Shown here: piece by piece, positions 12,201 through 14,113 of the stretch
How positions within the stretch are numbered: position 1 is the stretch's first letter
How the letters are laid out: the number at the start of each line of letters is the position of its first letter
NCBI GenBank assembly: GCA_963972425.1
Contig: CAXAUF010000060.1
Coordinates: 1-14,113 of the forward strand
Direction of reading: 5' to 3'
DNA: 14,113 nt
From: Algorimicrobium sp002414705
GTDB taxonomy: Bacteria > Bacteroidota > Bacteroidia > Flavobacteriales > Flavobacteriaceae
The notes under the pieces: model-generated
Told to the model about the DNA's origin: nothing
The model's input: the letters and a program-made list of their open reading frames with translations, nothing else
Database searches by the model: none
Program-made: the position numbers and the translations under genes

Positions 12201-14113
12201 ATGAAAAAGATACTATTTATTTTAAGCTTTATGCCATTTTTAGCAGTTTCGCAAAATGACCTTCAAGGTGTTATTCTAGAAGCTAATGAGCAAAAATCAG
12301 AAATTCCTGTTGCTGGTGCCAATGTGTATTGGTTACATACTACAGTTGGAGCCGTAACCGATTTTGATGGAAATTTCACCATTCCATATCAATCGGATTA
12401 TAAAAAACTAGTCATCAGTTTTGTAGGTTATAAAACGGATACATTAACGATTCATTCAATAAAACCTATTAAGCATTTGCTAGAACCAACAAGCGCTTTG
12501 GATGAGGTTGTAGTAACGTCCAGAAATCAGGCTACAGCAAAATCATACCTGCAATCGCAGAATATTATGACGGTAAGTAGTGATGAGTTGTTAAAAGCGG
12601 CTTGCTGTAATCTGTCAGAAAGTTTTGAAACCAATCCATCCATTGATGTCAACTTTGCTGATGCCGTTTCGGGTACGCGTCAAATTAAAATGTTGGGTTT
12701 AACAACGCCTTATATTTTAATTGCTACTGAAAATATTCCGTCTATTCGTGGTGCAGCTCAAGCTTATGGATTAAGTTTTATTCCAGGAACTTGGGTAGAA
12801 AGTATTCAGATTACCAAAGGTGCAGGAAGTGTGGTTAATGGTTTTGAAAGTATAGCAGGACAAATTAATGCCGAATTAGTAAAGCCTTCAACCGATAAAA
12901 AACTGTTTGTAAATGTGTATGCTGGTAGCAATGAGCGTCTGGAATTAAATACACACGTAAACACAAAAGTGAGTGATAAATGGGATACTGGGCTATACGT
13001 GCATGGAAGCACGTTAAACCAGAAACATGATACTAATGATGATAATTTCATGGACATGCCCATTTATAATCAGATTAACTTCATGAATCGTTGGCAATAT
13101 ACCAATCCAGAAAAAGGCTTTGTAAGCTTTATTAATTTGAAATATTTAAACGATGGTAAACAGACAGGTGAAGTAAACTTTAATCCAGATACTGATAAAG
13201 GAACAACCAATGCTTGGGGAAGCGAAATTGATACCCAACGTTATGAAGTATCTGCTAAATTAGGCTACGTAAATCCAGAAATACCCTATCAAAGTCTAGG
13301 GGTTCAAACCGCTTTTAGTAGGCATGAACAGGACTCCTATTTTGGATTAAACATATATGATATTGTGCATAATAGTTTGTATGCAAATGCCATTTATAAT
13401 ACGTTAATTGGTGACACGCGTCATAAAGTAAAAACAGGATTAAGCTACACATACGATCATTATGATGAATTGGTAAATGCGCAAGATTATAAACGAACTG
13501 AATCTTCTGTTGGTGCTTTTTTTGAATATAATTATGACAATTTAAGTAACTTAAACCTAACAGCAGGTGTGCGTGTAGATCAGCATAATTTATTCGGATT
13601 TTTTGTTACACCAAGATTGCATTTACGATATACACCATGGGAAAAGGCGGCTTTTAGAGCGTCGGTTGGTCGTGGAAAACGTAGTGCGAATATCTTTACT
13701 GAAAATCAGCAAATATTTGCCACATCACGAACGGTAAATATTTTAAATTCAGGTGGTGATATTTATGGGTTAGATCCCGAAATAGCTTGGAATTATGGTG
13801 TGTCTTACTTACAAGGGTTTAATGTGTTTGGACGAAAAGGAGATGTGGCTTTCGATTATTACCGAACAGATTTTCAAAATCAGATTGTTGTCGATTATGA
13901 AAACCCTCTGGCTGTAGATTTCTATAATTTAGAAGGTGCTAGTTATGCTAATAGTTTTCAAACGGAAGTGAATTATAATCTATTTGAAAATTTCGATTTA
14001 CGCCTAGCATATAAATATTACGATGTAAAAACACAATATCAATCTGGTAAATTAGAAAAACCCTTAACGCCAAAGCACCGTTTGTTCGGTAATATTGGTT
14101 ATGAAACAAACAA
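12201..14113 (+). CDS. TonB-dependent outer-membrane receptor, metal-locus type (3' end off the right edge)
   Basis: The frame is open for 637 codons to the window edge. TonB-dependent receptors import bound substrates across the outer membrane using energy from TonB-ExbBD. Residues 1-18 are a signal peptide (MKKILFILSFMPFLAVSQ). Residues about 21-100 are a carboxypeptidase-regulatory-like beta domain (PVAGANVYW, TDFDGNF, ISFVGYKT). DEVVVTS at 101-107 opens the plug and resembles a TonB-box region. The plug (about 110-225) includes IKMLGL, IPSIRGAAQAYGL and ITKGAGSVVNGFESIAGQIN. After that come alternating aromatic beta strands of the barrel, incomplete here. Cys135-Cys136 in KAACCNLSESFETNPSID is unusual for such receptors and, with the upstream HMA gene, suggests a soft-metal (perhaps copper) substrate; this is inferred. 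Confidence 0.95.
   Translation, partial: MKKILFILSFMPFLAVSQNDLQGVILEANEQKSEIPVAGANVYWLHTTVGAVTDFDGNFTIPYQSDYKKLVISFVGYKTDTLTIHSIKPIKHLLEPTSALDEVVVTSRNQATAKSYLQSQNIMTVSSDELLKAACCNLSESFETNPSIDVNFADAVSGTRQIKMLGLTTPYILIATENIPSIRGAAQAYGLSFIPGTWVESIQITKGAGSVVNGFESIAGQINAELVKPSTDKKLFVNVYAGSNERLELNTHVNTKVSDKWDTGLYVHGSTLNQKHDTNDDNFMDMPIYNQINFMNRWQYTNPEKGFVSFINLKYLNDGKQTGEVNFNPDTDKGTTNAWGSEIDTQRYEVSAKLGYVNPEIPYQSLGVQTAFSRHEQDSYFGLNIYDIVHNSLYANAIYNTLIGDTRHKVKTGLSYTYDHYDELVNAQDYKRTESSVGAFFEYNYDNLSNLNLTAGVRVDQHNLFGFFVTPRLHLRYTPWEKAAFRASVGRGKRSANIFTENQQIFATSRTVNILNSGGDIYGLDPEIAWNYGVSYLQGFNVFGRKGDVAFDYYRTDFQNQIVVDYENPLAVDFYNLEGASYANSFQTEVNYNLFENFDLRLAYKYYDVKTQYQSGKLEKPLTPKHRLFGNIGYETN

Noticed and set aside
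12806..13063. Minus-strand open frame of 85 codons within the receptor gene
   Set aside because: It is antisense to the receptor plug and early barrel, which read continuously on the plus strand.

Overview
The window is chromosomal DNA from a member of the Bacteroidota, most likely family Flavobacteriaceae. The grounds are the low G+C content, the absence of Shine-Dalgarno sequences before starts, several matches to the Bacteroidota sigma-factor -7 box TAnnTTTG, and lineage-typical families: exosortase XrtF with its partner, a protein with the HYC/CC/PP motifs, a DUF6515 protein, and a TonB-dependent receptor with an N-terminal carboxypeptidase-regulatory-like domain. No species is claimed. 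No RNA gene, insertion sequence, CRISPR array or attachment site was seen, and no gene-free stretch exceeds 231 bases.

Left part (1-1764, minus strand): an exported DUF2092-type protein (LolA-like fold) followed after 24 bases by a DUF6515-type envelope protein that runs off the left edge. They look like a two-gene envelope operon. The 231-base gap on their upstream side holds inverted repeats of unknown role.

Centre-left (1996-9291, minus strand): the cell-elongation operon mreB-mreC-mreD-mrdA(PBP2)-rodA, with overlaps or gaps of at most 11 bases, preceded by purH. MreB filaments, the MreC/MreD membrane partners, the RodA glycosyltransferase and the PBP2 transpeptidase form the elongasome that builds lateral-wall peptidoglycan. 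purH makes IMP and is only a neighbour. A one-base-mismatched promoter candidate lies before mreB.

Centre-right (9309-10900): a GAF-domain protein of the free methionine-(R)-sulfoxide reductase type (minus strand) ends in a strong intrinsic terminator whose U-tract abuts the purH promoter. It is divergent from a plus-strand pair, exosortase xrtF and its associated membrane protein, joined by an ATGA overlap.

Right part (10945-14113, plus strand): a three-gene locus encoding a small exported HYC/CC/PP-type protein, a membrane protein with an N-terminal heavy-metal-associated domain (GMTCNGC) fused to a MauE/DoxX-like region with a CAC motif, and a TonB-dependent receptor (cut by the right edge) with a Cys-Cys pair at the start of its plug. 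All three carry close cysteine pairs, so a transenvelope route for a thiophilic metal such as copper is a reasonable hypothesis, and this is the most interesting part of the window. Exact -7 boxes before purH and before the HYC/CC/PP gene lie inside the longest possible reading frames and so show that translation starts further downstream, at 9264 and 10968.
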